From Bacteroidaceae bacterium (lineage in GTDB: Bacteria; Bacteroidota; Bacteroidia; Bacteroidales; Bacteroidaceae): a DNA stretch of 64,000 bases. A program made the translations under genes and the position numbers. The DNA lies in NCBI GenBank assembly GCA_017465905.1, contig JAFTVE010000030.1:1-64000 (forward strand). Direction: 5' to 3'. Each line of letters starts with the position of its first letter. Positions within the stretch are counted from its first letter, which is position 1. Positions 25,432-33,642 of the stretch are shown here, piece by piece. The notes under the pieces are model-generated. The model made no database searches. It saw only the letters and a program-made list of their open reading frames with translations, and was not told the DNA's origin.

Positions 25432-27039
25432 ATGAAAAGAATCATCATCGCACTGGCCCTGATACTGGGCACACTCGCCACAGAGGCACAAACCCGGCAA
25501 ACGGCATCACCCGACAACCTCGCGGCACTGATGCCTATGCCCAATCGGGTGGAGCAGCAGAAGGGGCGTCCGTTTCGCCTCATCGAGGGGCGCACCGCCA
25601 TCAGCTACGCGGGCGACTCACTGGAGTTTGTAGCTCATACGTTGGCTGGCATCATTGAGCGACGCACCGGCGTGAGAGTGAGCACCGAGGCACAGGGCAA
25701 GCGAGCAGCCATCACCCTATCCATAGACTCCTCGCTACAGGGAGACGAGCACTACCGCATCGAGGTGACGCACCGCGGCATCGCACTGAGCGGAAGCACC
25801 GCCGCGGCACTCTTCCGGGGAGCGATGACCATCGACCAGCTCCTCATGGGCGACATCGTGGCCACGGCACGCAATGAGGTGAGCCCCATCGTCATCGACG
25901 ACGCACCCCGCTTCGGGCACCGCGCCATCATGCTCGACCCGGCACGCCACTTCCTGCCCGTGGAGGATGTCAAGTTCTTCATCGACCAGATGGCCAAGTA
26001 CAAGTACAACGTGCTGCAGCTGCACCTCACCGACGACCAAGGATGGCGCGTGGCAATACATAGCCATCCCCGACTGGCAAGCCCCCAGCACTACACGCAA
26101 GAGGAGTTGCGCGATATCGTAGCCTATGCAGCCCAGCGACATATAGAGGTAATCCCCGAAGTGGACATACCGGGACACACGGTGGCCATACTGGCTGCTT
26201 ACCCCGAGCTAAGCTGTGCGCACCTGACGAGCGACACGGTCATCGTGGGCAAGACAACCAACCGCATGGTATGCGCCGCCAATGCCAAGAGCTATGAGGT
26301 GCTGACCGATGTGATAGGCGAACTGGCCGCCCTGTTCCCCTCGCCATACATACACCTCGGAGGCGACGAAGCCGCCGTACCGGCCAACTGGGCACAATGT
26401 GAACGGTGCCAGGCGATGATGCGCGAGCGAGGCTACACGAAGGCCACGGAGCTGATGACACCCTTCTTCGACCGCATACTGCAGGCCGTACGCGAGCAGG
26501 GCAAGAAGGCTATCCTCTGGTGCGAGCTCGACAACATTTACCCACCTGCCAACGATTACCTCTTCCCCTACCCCAAGGATGTGACGCTCGTCACCTGGCG
26601 CTACGGGCTTACACCCACGTGCCAAAGGCTGACTCATGAGCATGGGCATCCGCTCATCATGGCACCGGGCGAACATGCCTACCTCGACTATCCCCAATGG
26701 AGGGGCGACCTCCCTGAGTTCAACAACTGGGGCATGCCACTCTCCACACTGGAGAACTGCTATAAGCTCGACCCGGGCTATGGCCGCCCTGCTGACGAGC
26801 AGAGCCACATACTGGGAGTGATGGGTACGCTATGGGGCGAGGCCATCAAGGACATCAACAGGGCCACCTACATGGCTTTCCCTCGTGCCCTTGCCTTGGC
26901 CGAAGCGGGATGGACGGAGATGCCGCAACGCGATTGGCCATCGTTCAAGGAGCGTATGTACCCCAACCTCACCGACCTGATGAAGTGCGGCGTATCGGTG
27001 CGTGTGCCCTTCGAAGTTGGAGAAAGGAGGAGGCCTTAA
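25432..27039 (+). CDS. GH20 beta-N-acetylhexosaminidase, secreted, 535 aa
   Basis: The enzyme should remove terminal N-acetylhexosamine from glycans. The ATG at 25432 begins a signal peptide (MKRIIIALALILGTLATEAQ); an in-frame ATG 29 codons upstream would spoil it. An N-terminal GH20b-like domain (MPMPNRVEQQKGRPFRL) precedes the TIM barrel, with HLTDDQGWRVAIHSHPRL and the catalytic pair in HLGGDEAAVPANW. Later WRYGLTPT and MGTLWGEAI line the active site. There is no C-terminal module. Mucin glycans are a plausible target in a gut organism, but this is inferred. Confidence 0.93.
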   Translation: MKRIIIALALILGTLATEAQTRQTASPDNLAALMPMPNRVEQQKGRPFRLIEGRTAISYAGDSLEFVAHTLAGIIERRTGVRVSTEAQGKRAAITLSIDSSLQGDEHYRIEVTHRGIALSGSTAAALFRGAMTIDQLLMGDIVATARNEVSPIVIDDAPRFGHRAIMLDPARHFLPVEDVKFFIDQMAKYKYNVLQLHLTDDQGWRVAIHSHPRLASPQHYTQEELRDIVAYAAQRHIEVIPEVDIPGHTVAILAAYPELSCAHLTSDTVIVGKTTNRMVCAANAKSYEVLTDVIGELAALFPSPYIHLGGDEAAVPANWAQCERCQAMMRERGYTKATELMTPFFDRILQAVREQGKKAILWCELDNIYPPANDYLFPYPKDVTLVTWRYGLTPTCQRLTHEHGHPLIMAPGEHAYLDYPQWRGDLPEFNNWGMPLSTLENCYKLDPGYGRPADEQSHILGVMGTLWGEAIKDINRATYMAFPRALALAEAGWTEMPQRDWPSFKERMYPNLTDLMKCGVSVRVPFEVGERRRP

Positions 27040-27126
27040 TTTTTTTTGAAAAAAATCGCCACTTTTGCAACCTGAGACGAGTTTATTACGTCTAATAGAC
27101 AGAGAAACCAAAAAACATTAAACGAT

Positions 27127-27759
27127 ATGAAGACAAAAAACATCTTTATGGCCATGATTGTGGCCTTGATGAGTACAGCTATCTGCCCTGCACAGGAGGG
27201 CGAATCTACCAAAGAGGGCATTGCCGCAGTGGAGGAGATTATATCGGACAGCAGTACCGGCAATAGCGTCAGCAGCAACCAAACAACAACACAGCACAGA
27301 AGCGGTTCGTGGACAGTAACCTATACGAACGATACGCTGGATACCGATGAGGCAGTAGAGCTATTGGAGGAAATCTTCGACGAAGAATTTCCCGAAGGCA
27401 TAGAAGGGCTGATGAAAACAGCAATGGGTGCCGCAACAGGCGGATTGCTGATTGCCGCACTCGTGCTATTCTGCATATTTGGCCTACCTATCCTTGCCAT
27501 CATCCTTATCATATGGCTTATCGTCAGAGCCTCAAGGAGAAGTAGCAACAATGCAGGACAAGCAGTTATGCAAAACGAGGTAGACGCGACAGGAAGAGGC
27601 CGTGCCCTTTTCAACAAAGGCGTAAGAAACGTATGCCTTGGCATAGGACTCGCCATCTTCCTTGGGATATGGATGGGTGACTTTGGCGTAGGTATCGGCG
27701 TATTAGTCGTATGCATAGGTATCGGCGAACTGCTTGTAGACTATTTTGCCAAGAAATAA
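27127..27759 (+). CDS. Signal-peptide membrane protein, possibly DUF6249-like, 210 aa
   Basis: A signal peptide ends near TAICPAQ (about residue 22). A Ser/Thr-rich region follows, then two transmembrane blocks: LLIAALVLFCIFGLPILAII at about 103-130 and a Gly-rich C-terminal pair (VCLGIGLAIFLGIWM...). It precedes an ECF sigma factor gene on the same strand by about 50 bases, as such proteins often do in this phylum. I place it near DUF6249 by layout only. Confidence 0.6.
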   Translation: MKTKNIFMAMIVALMSTAICPAQEGESTKEGIAAVEEIISDSSTGNSVSSNQTTTQHRSGSWTVTYTNDTLDTDEAVELLEEIFDEEFPEGIEGLMKTAMGAATGGLLIAALVLFCIFGLPILAIILIIWLIVRASRRSSNNAGQAVMQNEVDATGRGRALFNKGVRNVCLGIGLAIFLGIWMGDFGVGIGVLVVCIGIGELLVDYFAKK

Positions 27760-27810
27760 GCGAAGCAACAACCAGGCACACCTTAAGGAGCCACCTTGAG
27801 CGCAAACACT

Positions 27811-28350
27811 ATGCACGACATCGCACTCATCAGCCAAGTACTGGTATTCGGAAACCGACGAGCCTTCGACTCGTTGGTGAAGAAATATCAGGGTGCGGTG
27901 CGTAGATTCCTGCTGAGCCTCACGGCAGGAGACAGCGCCTTGAGCGATGACCTTGCACAAGAGACTTTCATCAAGGCATATACGTCGCTGGAGACATTTA
28001 AAAAACGCTCAAACTTCTTAACTTGGCTCTATAGAATTGCATATAACGTTTTTTATGACTATATTCGCAGTCGGAAAGAGATGCTCTCGATGGACGATGA
28101 CGACTGCGAGCTGGAGTCACAGCACCAGGAAGCCCCTTCGGAAAGCTACGTGAAGGCCGACATCAATGAGACACTAAAGCAGCTGAAGCCCAATGAGCGG
28201 ACGTGCGTGACACTGCACCTGATGGATGACCTCCCAATCAACGAGATAGTAGCGATTACGAATCTGCCCGAAGGAACCGTCAAGTCGCACATCGCCCGAG
28301 GTAAAGAAAAATTAGCAACCTTTCTAAGAAAAAATGGATATGACAGATGA
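27811..28350 (+). CDS. ECF-type RNA polymerase sigma factor, 179 aa
   Basis: Region 2 is evident as FGNRRAFDSLVKKYQGAVRR to DDLAQETFIKAYTSL and FLTWLYRIAYNVFYDY. Region 4 follows as LKPNERTCVTLHLMDDLPIN with EIVAITNLPEGTVKSHIARG. I chose ATG at 27811; a TTG at 27796, five bases after AAGGAG, would add five residues and is possible. The end overlaps the next gene by 17 bases, which suggests coupled translation with a small membrane protein that could be its regulator. Confidence 0.9.
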   Translation: MHDIALISQVLVFGNRRAFDSLVKKYQGAVRRFLLSLTAGDSALSDDLAQETFIKAYTSLETFKKRSNFLTWLYRIAYNVFYDYIRSRKEMLSMDDDDCELESQHQEAPSESYVKADINETLKQLKPNERTCVTLHLMDDLPINEIVAITNLPEGTVKSHIARGKEKLATFLRKNGYDR

Positions 28351-28675
28351 CCAACTGATAAAGCAATTCATGCAGGACAACATCCGCGTGCCCGAAGACA
28401 ATGGCTTCAGCGAGCGAGTGATGCGACGTTTACCACGTCGCCCCATCAACACAGCGTGGACTACTGTTTTCGAGGTTGTGGTGCTGGCCGTGGGATGCCT
28501 ATTCCTGCTCAGCCAAGTAGACCTTGCAGAGGTGTTCTGTGACCTCTCGCTACGTGTCCTGCAATTTATCACCTATCTGCGCTATGCCGACTTCACCTTC
28601 AATCCCCTATACCTGGTAGCTATACTCATCTTATTGGCTGTATGGGGAGGAAACAGAATAAAAGCACTGACATGA
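28334..28675 (+). CDS. Small two-helix membrane protein, DUF5056-like, 113 aa
   Basis: The N-terminal ~40 residues are soluble ([29 protein letters not shown]). Two hydrophobic helices follow ([15 protein letters not shown] and [14 protein letters not shown]). It overlaps the sigma factor gene upstream and reaches four bases past the thyA start at 28672. The layout is that of a possible anti-sigma or sigma-linked protein. The DUF5056 name is from recall of similar loci and is not certain. Confidence 0.65.
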   Translation: MDMTDDQLIKQFMQDNIRVPEDNGFSERVMRRLPRRPINTAWTTVFEVVVLAVGCLFLLSQVDLAEVFCDLSLRVLQFITYLRYADFTFNPLYLVAILILLAVWGGNRIKALT

Positions 28676-29466
28676 AACAATATTTAGACTTGCTCAACCG
28701 TATCCTCACGGAGGGCGTAGAAAAAGGCGACCGTACAGGTACCGGCACCATCAGCGTATTCGGACATCAGATGCGCTTCAACCTCGAAGATGGGTTCCCC
28801 TGCCTGACCACCAAGAAACTCCATCTGAAATCCATTATCCACGAGCTGCTATGGTTCCTCAATGGTGACACCAACGTGAAATATCTGCAGGATAATGGCG
28901 TGCGCATCTGGAACGAGTGGGCCGACGAGAATGGTGACCTTGGACACATCTACGGCTATCAGTGGCGTTCATGGCCCGACTACAAGGGCGGACACATCGA
29001 CCAGATAAAAGAGGTGATCGACACCATCAAGAACAACCCCAATAGCCGTCGTATGATTGTGTCGGCATGGAACGTGGCCGATATCGACAACATGAACCTG
29101 CCTCCCTGCCACGCCTTCTTCCAGTTCTATGTGGCTGACGGCAAGCTAAGCCTGCAGCTATACCAACGCAGCGCCGACACCTTCCTTGGGGTGCCCTTCA
29201 ACATCGCCTCGTATGCCCTGCTGCTCATGATGGTGGCACAGGTAACAGGCCTGAAGCCGGGTGAGTTTGTACACACCCTTGGCGACACACATATCTACAG
29301 CAACCATATAGAACAGGTAAAGCTGCAGCTGACACGCGAGCCGCGTCCGCTCCCCAAGATGAAAATCAACCCCGACGTGAAGGATATCTTCAGCTTCAAG
29401 TTCGAGGATTTCGAGCTCGTAGACTATGACCCACATCCACATATCAAGGGGGTTGTCGCAGTATAA
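28672..29466 (+). CDS. thyA: Thymidylate synthase, 264 aa
   Basis: This enzyme makes dTMP from dUMP with methylene-tetrahydrofolate. The start ATG at 28672 gives [20 protein letters not shown] and the family's 264-residue length; an in-frame ATG ten codons upstream lies inside the previous gene. The catalytic cysteine is in [12 protein letters not shown], dUMP contacts in [11 protein letters not shown] and [20 protein letters not shown], and the C-terminus ends IKGVVAV. folA follows, forming the usual pair for dTMP synthesis and folate recycling. Confidence 0.97.
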   Translation: MKQYLDLLNRILTEGVEKGDRTGTGTISVFGHQMRFNLEDGFPCLTTKKLHLKSIIHELLWFLNGDTNVKYLQDNGVRIWNEWADENGDLGHIYGYQWRSWPDYKGGHIDQIKEVIDTIKNNPNSRRMIVSAWNVADIDNMNLPPCHAFFQFYVADGKLSLQLYQRSADTFLGVPFNIASYALLLMMVAQVTGLKPGEFVHTLGDTHIYSNHIEQVKLQLTREPRPLPKMKINPDVKDIFSFKFEDFELVDYDPHPHIKGVVAV

Positions 29467-29469
29467 TAA

Positions 29470-29520
29470 GGAAGCCTCCCCCCTATCCCCCTCCCGAAGA
29501 AGGGGTGGACTTGCAAACTG
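29470..29520. repeat. Intergenic C-rich inverted repeat between thyA and folA
   Basis: CCCCCTCCCGAAGAAGGGG forms a short hairpin of a kind I recognise as frequent between genes in Bacteroidota. It lies after the thyA stop. Confidence 0.45.
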
Positions 29521-29542
29521 GAATAATAAAGAATCTACAACA

Positions 29543-30109
29543 ATGAACAACTCATTCCCATTCTTAGGAACTGAAGCTCACCCGCAATCGGGAGAGTCAG
29601 CGAAGAGTACAGCCCTCGACAACGTGTCAATCATCGTAGCGGTAGCCAAGAACGGAGCCATTGGACGTGACAACCAATTGCTATATCACCTACCCAATGA
29701 CCTCAAGCACTTCAAGACACTTACTACCGGACACACGATTGTCATGGGACGCAAGACCTTCGAGTCACTCCCCAAAGGAGCACTCCCAAACCGTCGCAAT
29801 ATCGTGCTGAGCCGTCAGGAAGGTCTGCATTACGAGAATGCCGAATGCTACCGTAGCCTCGAAGACGCGCTCATGCAGTGCGACTACACGGAAGATGTAT
29901 TCATTATCGGCGGTGCAGACCTATACAAACAGACAATCGGGATAGCCTCACGCATCCACCTCACACTCATAGAGGATGCACCAGCCGATGCCGATGCGTT
30001 CTTCCCTGCCCTTGACCCCAACCAATGGAAAGAGACTAGCCGAGAGGAGCACCCTGCCGATGAGAAGCATGCACATGCCTACACCTTCATCGACTACATG
30101 CGGAAATAA
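29543..30109 (+). CDS. folA: Dihydrofolate reductase, 188 aa
   Basis: The enzyme reduces dihydrofolate with NADPH, replenishing the cofactor spent by thyA. The core begins VSIIVAVAKNGAIGRDNQLL and continues YHLPNDLKHFKTLTTGHTIV, MGRKTFESLPKGALPNRRNI and EDVFIIGGADLYKQTI, all standard DHFR motifs. The ATG at 29543 adds an unusual N-terminal extension of about 28 residues (FPFLGTEAHPQSGESAKST) before the core; the true start might be later, but no good ATG lies closer. Confidence 0.95.
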   Translation: MNNSFPFLGTEAHPQSGESAKSTALDNVSIIVAVAKNGAIGRDNQLLYHLPNDLKHFKTLTTGHTIVMGRKTFESLPKGALPNRRNIVLSRQEGLHYENAECYRSLEDALMQCDYTEDVFIIGGADLYKQTIGIASRIHLTLIEDAPADADAFFPALDPNQWKETSREEHPADEKHAHAYTFIDYMRK

Positions 30110-30135
30110 CAACACGCACCATATCGAGATAATAA

Positions 30136-30167
30136 AAGAATAGCGAGCTATCAAGCCCGCTATTCTT
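30136..30167. terminator. Terminator between folA and the Lrp gene
   Basis: AAGAATAGCG pairs with CGCTATTCTT around a short loop, with T-rich flank, between converging genes ending at 30109 and 30187. Confidence 0.75.
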
Positions 30168-30186
30168 ATTTATAAACGACACAAGA

Positions 30187-30657
30187 TTATTCCTCTACAT
30201 CAGGAATAGGCATTTGTCTTCTGAACACCTCATTGAAAGAGATGAGCGTTTCTGTACGGGCCAAGCCAAGTGGCAAGAGCTTATCGTGAATCACATTCTT
30301 AAGTTCTGCATTATCCTTGACGTAAATCTTGATAAACATATCGTATTTACCCGTAGTATAATGACACTCTACCACCTCAGGTATTTGTCTTAACGCCTCA
30401 ACTACGCGACTGAATTCAGAAGGGTCCTTCAGATAAAGACCAACAAACGCACAAGTCTCAAGTCCAACCTTGGAAGGATTAACCTTAAACTCAGAGCCAT
30501 CCAAAACGCCCAAATTAACCAATTTCTGATAACGCTGATGAATAGCAGCACCAGACACATTACACTCACGAGCGACCTCCAAGAAAGGTATACGAGCATT
30601 GTTCGCTATCATCTTGAGTATCTGAGTGTCCAATGCGTCCAACTGATGATGTCCCAT
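30187..30657 (-). CDS. Lrp/AsnC-family transcriptional regulator, 156 aa
   Basis: The N-terminal helix-turn-helix is LDALDTQILKMIANNARIPF followed by LEVARECNVSGAAIHQRYQK. The C-terminal RAM (ligand-binding) domain begins around VGLETCAFVGLYLKD and includes VVECHYTTGKYDMFIKIYVK. Such proteins sense amino acids or related metabolites and act as octamers. Its targets are not evident; the neighbouring ExbB/ExbD genes are separated by a strong terminator. Confidence 0.92.
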   Translation of the reverse strand: MGHHQLDALDTQILKMIANNARIPFLEVARECNVSGAAIHQRYQKLVNLGVLDGSEFKVNPSKVGLETCAFVGLYLKDPSEFSRVVEALRQIPEVVECHYTTGKYDMFIKIYVKDNAELKNVIHDKLLPLGLARTETLISFNEVFRRQMPIPDVEE

Positions 30658-30684
30658 AACATGTATATTTTTCGTTACAACATT

Positions 30685-30713
30685 AAAAAAGCGGGTAGAA
30701 ACACCCGCTTTTT
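30685..30713 (-). terminator. Strong terminator between the ExbB/ExbD unit and the Lrp gene
   Basis: AAAAAAGCGGGT and ACCCGCTTTTTT form a stem with a T-run on both strands. It lies between the ExbD stop (30736) and the Lrp start (30657) and would end the ExbB-ExbD transcript. Confidence 0.85.
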
Positions 30714-30735
30714 TATTTATAGTGTCTGTAATTGA

Positions 30736-31200
30736 TTACTGACGCTTTCCACCTGAATATACGATATTCAAAGCCCACGCTTCACGCAACGCCATCTTCA
30801 CATCGGTAACGATACCCATCTGAGTATCCTTATCAATCTTCATAGAAACGCGCATAAAAGGCTTGTCACGCTCAGGCATTGCCTCACGCTCCTGGTAGAT
30901 ATAATCACCAATAGCGTCTACGCTAGCAAAGTCATCGTTGAGCTGAATCTGTGAAGCTGTACCCATCTTAGAGCGGAATTCCTTCGTAGGCTTACCTATG
31001 TATACATAAGAAACCAACGATTTCTTTTCCAACTTCTGGATTTCAGTACCCTTCGGTGTTTCAAACTCTACTCGCAAGGTTACCTCACGCATAGAAGTTA
31101 CCATCATGAAGAAGAACAGGATACTGAAGATCAAGTCAGGGAGTGACGAGGTATTCAGTTCAGGAACTTCCTTGCTACCATTCTTATTAAATTTTCCCAT
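30736..31200 (-). CDS. ExbD/TolR-family protein, 154 aa
   Basis: This inner-membrane protein couples the proton flow of an ExbB-type channel to outer-membrane processes. One transmembrane helix is present (LPDLIFSILFFFMMVT), with the conserved Asp of the ExbD family in SSLPDLIF. The C-terminal periplasmic domain ends EAWALNIVYSGGKRQ. It starts two bases after the stop of a second ExbD-like gene, a pair commonly seen in Bacteroidales. Confidence 0.9.
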   Translation of the reverse strand: MGKFNKNGSKEVPELNTSSLPDLIFSILFFFMMVTSMREVTLRVEFETPKGTEIQKLEKKSLVSYVYIGKPTKEFRSKMGTASQIQLNDDFASVDAIGDYIYQEREAMPERDKPFMRVSMKIDKDTQMGIVTDVKMALREAWALNIVYSGGKRQ

Positions 31201-31202
31201 GA

Positions 31203-31829
31203 TTAGTTTCCTCCATACTTTTTGGGTTCAGCCTCTGAAATCTTCATCGGATATACGCCTCTGATAGCCAACTCCTCATCAGATTCAGGAACGAGATGAT
31301 TGTAATACTTACCAAACTTCTCACGTGACAATTCATCACGCAACTCATTGTATGCTGCCATCAATTCGTTCTGAATCTGGAAATAAATGTCATACTGAGT
31401 GCTGCGGTCAGTTTGCACAGAGATAATATGGTTCTTTGTTATCGGATAAGCACCGAGAAGAGGCAGAGGGGGATCCGCGGGATGGAACTCAGGCATATTA
31501 GCCTTGTTCTCGGGATTGGCGATAAATTCCTTGGCGATTTCACGTAACTCGGATATCTGTACACCCGATTTGGAAACACGCTTTGACTCGTCACCATAGT
31601 AGTACATGATTTCATTGTTCATATTTACCTGAACAACAAGCACATTTCTACCCTTCACCTTTACATCCTCTTCTTGCTGGTTAGGATCTGGCGGTTGCGG
31701 CAAACGACGTACCAAACCGGTATCCGTATCCATTGATGTAGTAATCAAGAAGAAGATCAACAGGATGAACGAGATGTCGGCCAATGAACTACCATTCAAT
31801 CCAGGAACTTTTCTTTTCTTTCTTGCCAT
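31203..31829 (-). CDS. ExbD/TolR-family protein, larger paralogue, 208 aa
   Basis: The N-terminus KRKVPGLNGSSLADISFILL and ILLIFFLITTSMDTD has the family Asp (in LADIS) and one transmembrane helix. The periplasmic part is longer than usual and includes EFIANPENKANMPEFHPADP. The start of the next gene lies 26 bases upstream. This is the second subunit of a likely heteromeric ExbD with the 154-residue paralogue. Confidence 0.9.
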   Translation of the reverse strand: MARKKRKVPGLNGSSLADISFILLIFFLITTSMDTDTGLVRRLPQPPDPNQQEEDVKVKGRNVLVVQVNMNNEIMYYYGDESKRVSKSGVQISELREIAKEFIANPENKANMPEFHPADPPLPLLGAYPITKNHIISVQTDRSTQYDIYFQIQNELMAAYNELRDELSREKFGKYYNHLVPESDEELAIRGVYPMKISEAEPKKYGGN

Positions 31830-31855
31830 AATTAAAATCTCCTATAAATTATGAC

Positions 31856-32326
31856 TTACTTCTTGAAAATTCCTGTCAAGCTTGCTATCAATGCGATTGC
31901 TGTAACAACGAGCAATACATAAATTGTATAAATGATAGCATCTGATGCTTGCAACCAGAAGGCATCTTCGTAAAGACCTGTACCCGTCATGATAGGTGAT
32001 GTGCTACCAACAAACCATGCTACCACCAAAACAGGGATAAACAGCCACAAACCAACCTTAGCAAGAACTTTACCCCACTTCGGCATGTTTGAATCAATCT
32101 TACCACCCTTTGCACCTACTGCACCTACGATTGTACATACTGCACAGATTGCAACCAATGCGTACATCCAATACATGAGCAGGTCAGTGAACTGCGGTGA
32201 TCTATAGTAGCCACTAGGAAGTGACTCCATATTTCCAAATCCAACGCAGAAGAACAATACCAATACCACTACAGAGAGTGCTATCAGTACGTAATATGCG
32301 ATGGACGCTATTTTACTCGCTTTCAT
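31856..32326 (-). CDS. Four-helix inner-membrane protein of the ExbB/ExbD unit, 156 aa
   Basis: Hydrophobic segments lie at about 8-30, 47-70, 89-112 and 128-150. The beginning MKASKIASIAYYVLIALSVV and ending IALIASLTGIFKK are helical, with no catalytic motif. It sits between the ExbB-type and ExbD genes with gaps of 24-26 bases, so it is likely co-expressed and may be an accessory subunit. I do not recognise a family name. Confidence 0.65.
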   Translation of the reverse strand: MKASKIASIAYYVLIALSVVVLVLFFCVGFGNMESLPSGYYRSPQFTDLLMYWMYALVAICAVCTIVGAVGAKGGKIDSNMPKWGKVLAKVGLWLFIPVLVVAWFVGSTSPIMTGTGLYEDAFWLQASDAIIYTIYVLLVVTAIALIASLTGIFKK

Positions 32327-32350
32327 TGTTATTCTCAGTTAACGTGTTTA

Positions 32351-33181
32351 TTACTTCTTCAAGTTATACTTCATGATCAAATCCAAGAGTGTGATAGAAG
32401 AGTCTTCCATATCTGTGGTAAGAGCCTCAATCTTAGAAAGGATGAAGTTATAGAATACCTGAAGTACAAGAGCAACGATAATACCGAAGATAGTGGTAAT
32501 CAAGGCCACCTTCATACCACCAGCAACAACGGTCGGGCTAATGTCACCAGCCTTCTGGATATCGTCGAACGCCATAACCATACCGATCACAGTACCCAAG
32601 AATCCGAGTGAGGGAGCCATCGCGATGAAGAGGGTTACCCATGAGCAGTTCTTCTCAAGAGCAGCAGACTGAACGCCACCGTAAGAAACTACTGAACGCT
32701 CAACAACATCAAGACCTTCATCGATGCGCAACAGACCCTGATAGCAGATAGAAGCTACAGGACCGCGAGTGTTGCGGCAGATGTTCTTAGCGCCTTCTAC
32801 ATCACCCTTAGCCAAAGCAGCCTCGATAGCACTCATAAGCTTCTTGGTGTTCACCTCAGCAAGGCTCAAGTAGATAATACGCTCAATACAGAATGCCAAA
32901 CCAAGTACCAATGCAATAGCAACCAATGACATGAAGCTTGCATCACCCTCAATAAACTTTGTTTTAAGAGCCTTGTGCATGCCTACGGTCTCTTCCTCTA
33001 CGGGAGCAACCTCTGCAGGCTCTTCAACTGCTGCGGCTGCTGAATCAACTGCTGCTGAATCAACTGCTGCTGTGTCAACTGTCTCTGTTTGTGGAGCTGC
33101 TGCATCTTGAGCAACCACTGTCTGTGTCAATCCAAATGAAAGGATTCCGAACATTGCAACTACTGCAAAAAACTTTTTCAT
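32351..33181 (-). CDS. MotA/TolQ/ExbB proton-channel protein with signal-like N-terminus, 276 aa
   Basis: This is the proton-channel subunit. The N-terminus begins like a signal peptide (KKFFAVVAMFGILSFGLTQT), followed by a low-complexity Ala/Glu/Val linker (about 25-68) in which VDSAA is repeated. Transmembrane segments follow at about 85-105, 180-205 and 215-240, with the family motif APSLGFLGTVIGMVMAFDDI. It is the first gene of the four-gene minus-strand unit, which should energise TonB-type or Tol-type outer-membrane work. Confidence 0.9.
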   Translation of the reverse strand: MKKFFAVVAMFGILSFGLTQTVVAQDAAAPQTETVDTAAVDSAAVDSAAAAVEEPAEVAPVEEETVGMHKALKTKFIEGDASFMSLVAIALVLGLAFCIERIIYLSLAEVNTKKLMSAIEAALAKGDVEGAKNICRNTRGPVASICYQGLLRIDEGLDVVERSVVSYGGVQSAALEKNCSWVTLFIAMAPSLGFLGTVIGMVMAFDDIQKAGDISPTVVAGGMKVALITTIFGIIVALVLQVFYNFILSKIEALTTDMEDSSITLLDLIMKYNLKK

Positions 33182-33237
33182 TGTGTGTTACTTTTAATTA
33201 ATACTATTATAAATTATTACTATATTCACTTTTTTTG

Positions 33238-33325
33238 CGGAAAGAAGGGGATTCGAACCCCTGATACGCTTTTGACGTATACACGCTTTCCAGGCGTGCC
33301 TCTTCAACCACTCGAGCACCTTTCC
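33238..33325 (-). tRNA. tRNA-Ser (anticodon GGA)
   Basis: Read on the minus strand it starts GGAAAGGTGCTCGAGTGG and ends with TTCGAATCCCC then TTCTTTCCG. The anticodon loop CTGGAAA gives GGA, so it reads UCC/UCU serine codons. A long variable arm (GTATACG...CGTATC) is typical of class II tRNA-Ser. The 88-base length is standard. CCA is not encoded. Confidence 0.95.
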
Positions 33326-33642
33326 AAGACATCTTTTAGGGATGCTTGTTGGGAAAACGGGTGCAAATTACGAATAAATTCTTTATTTCGCACCATTTTC
33401 AGCTACAAAAGTATTGATTTTTTTTCTTGCAGCCATAAAAAACATGATTATTCTTCAAAAAAAGTTACATTTTATACTTTTCACATCCCATAGCCGCCAT
33501 CGTCTGCTCGTTTTATTGTAAAAAAAACGTCCGACTTTAGGAGAATTCAATCCAAAGACATACCTTTGTAACGACAATTCACAAAACCGTATAAAGATTA
33601 TACATTATATTATTTACCTCAAACGTACATAGAAAAGGTATT
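33326..33642. other. Gene-free region between tRNA-Ser and sppA
   Basis: This AT-rich stretch holds an imperfect inverted repeat near 33357-33396 (GGTGCAAATTACGAATAAA opposite TTTATTTCGCACC), which may be part of the tRNA promoter region, and the sppA promoter: TACCTTTG at 33561-33568 as -7 element, with a weak -33. No gene is seen. Confidence 0.5.

Noticed and set aside
29426..29542. Longer dihydrofolate reductase start
   Set aside because: It overlaps the end of thyA and an intergenic repeat, and adds no folate-reductase sequence.
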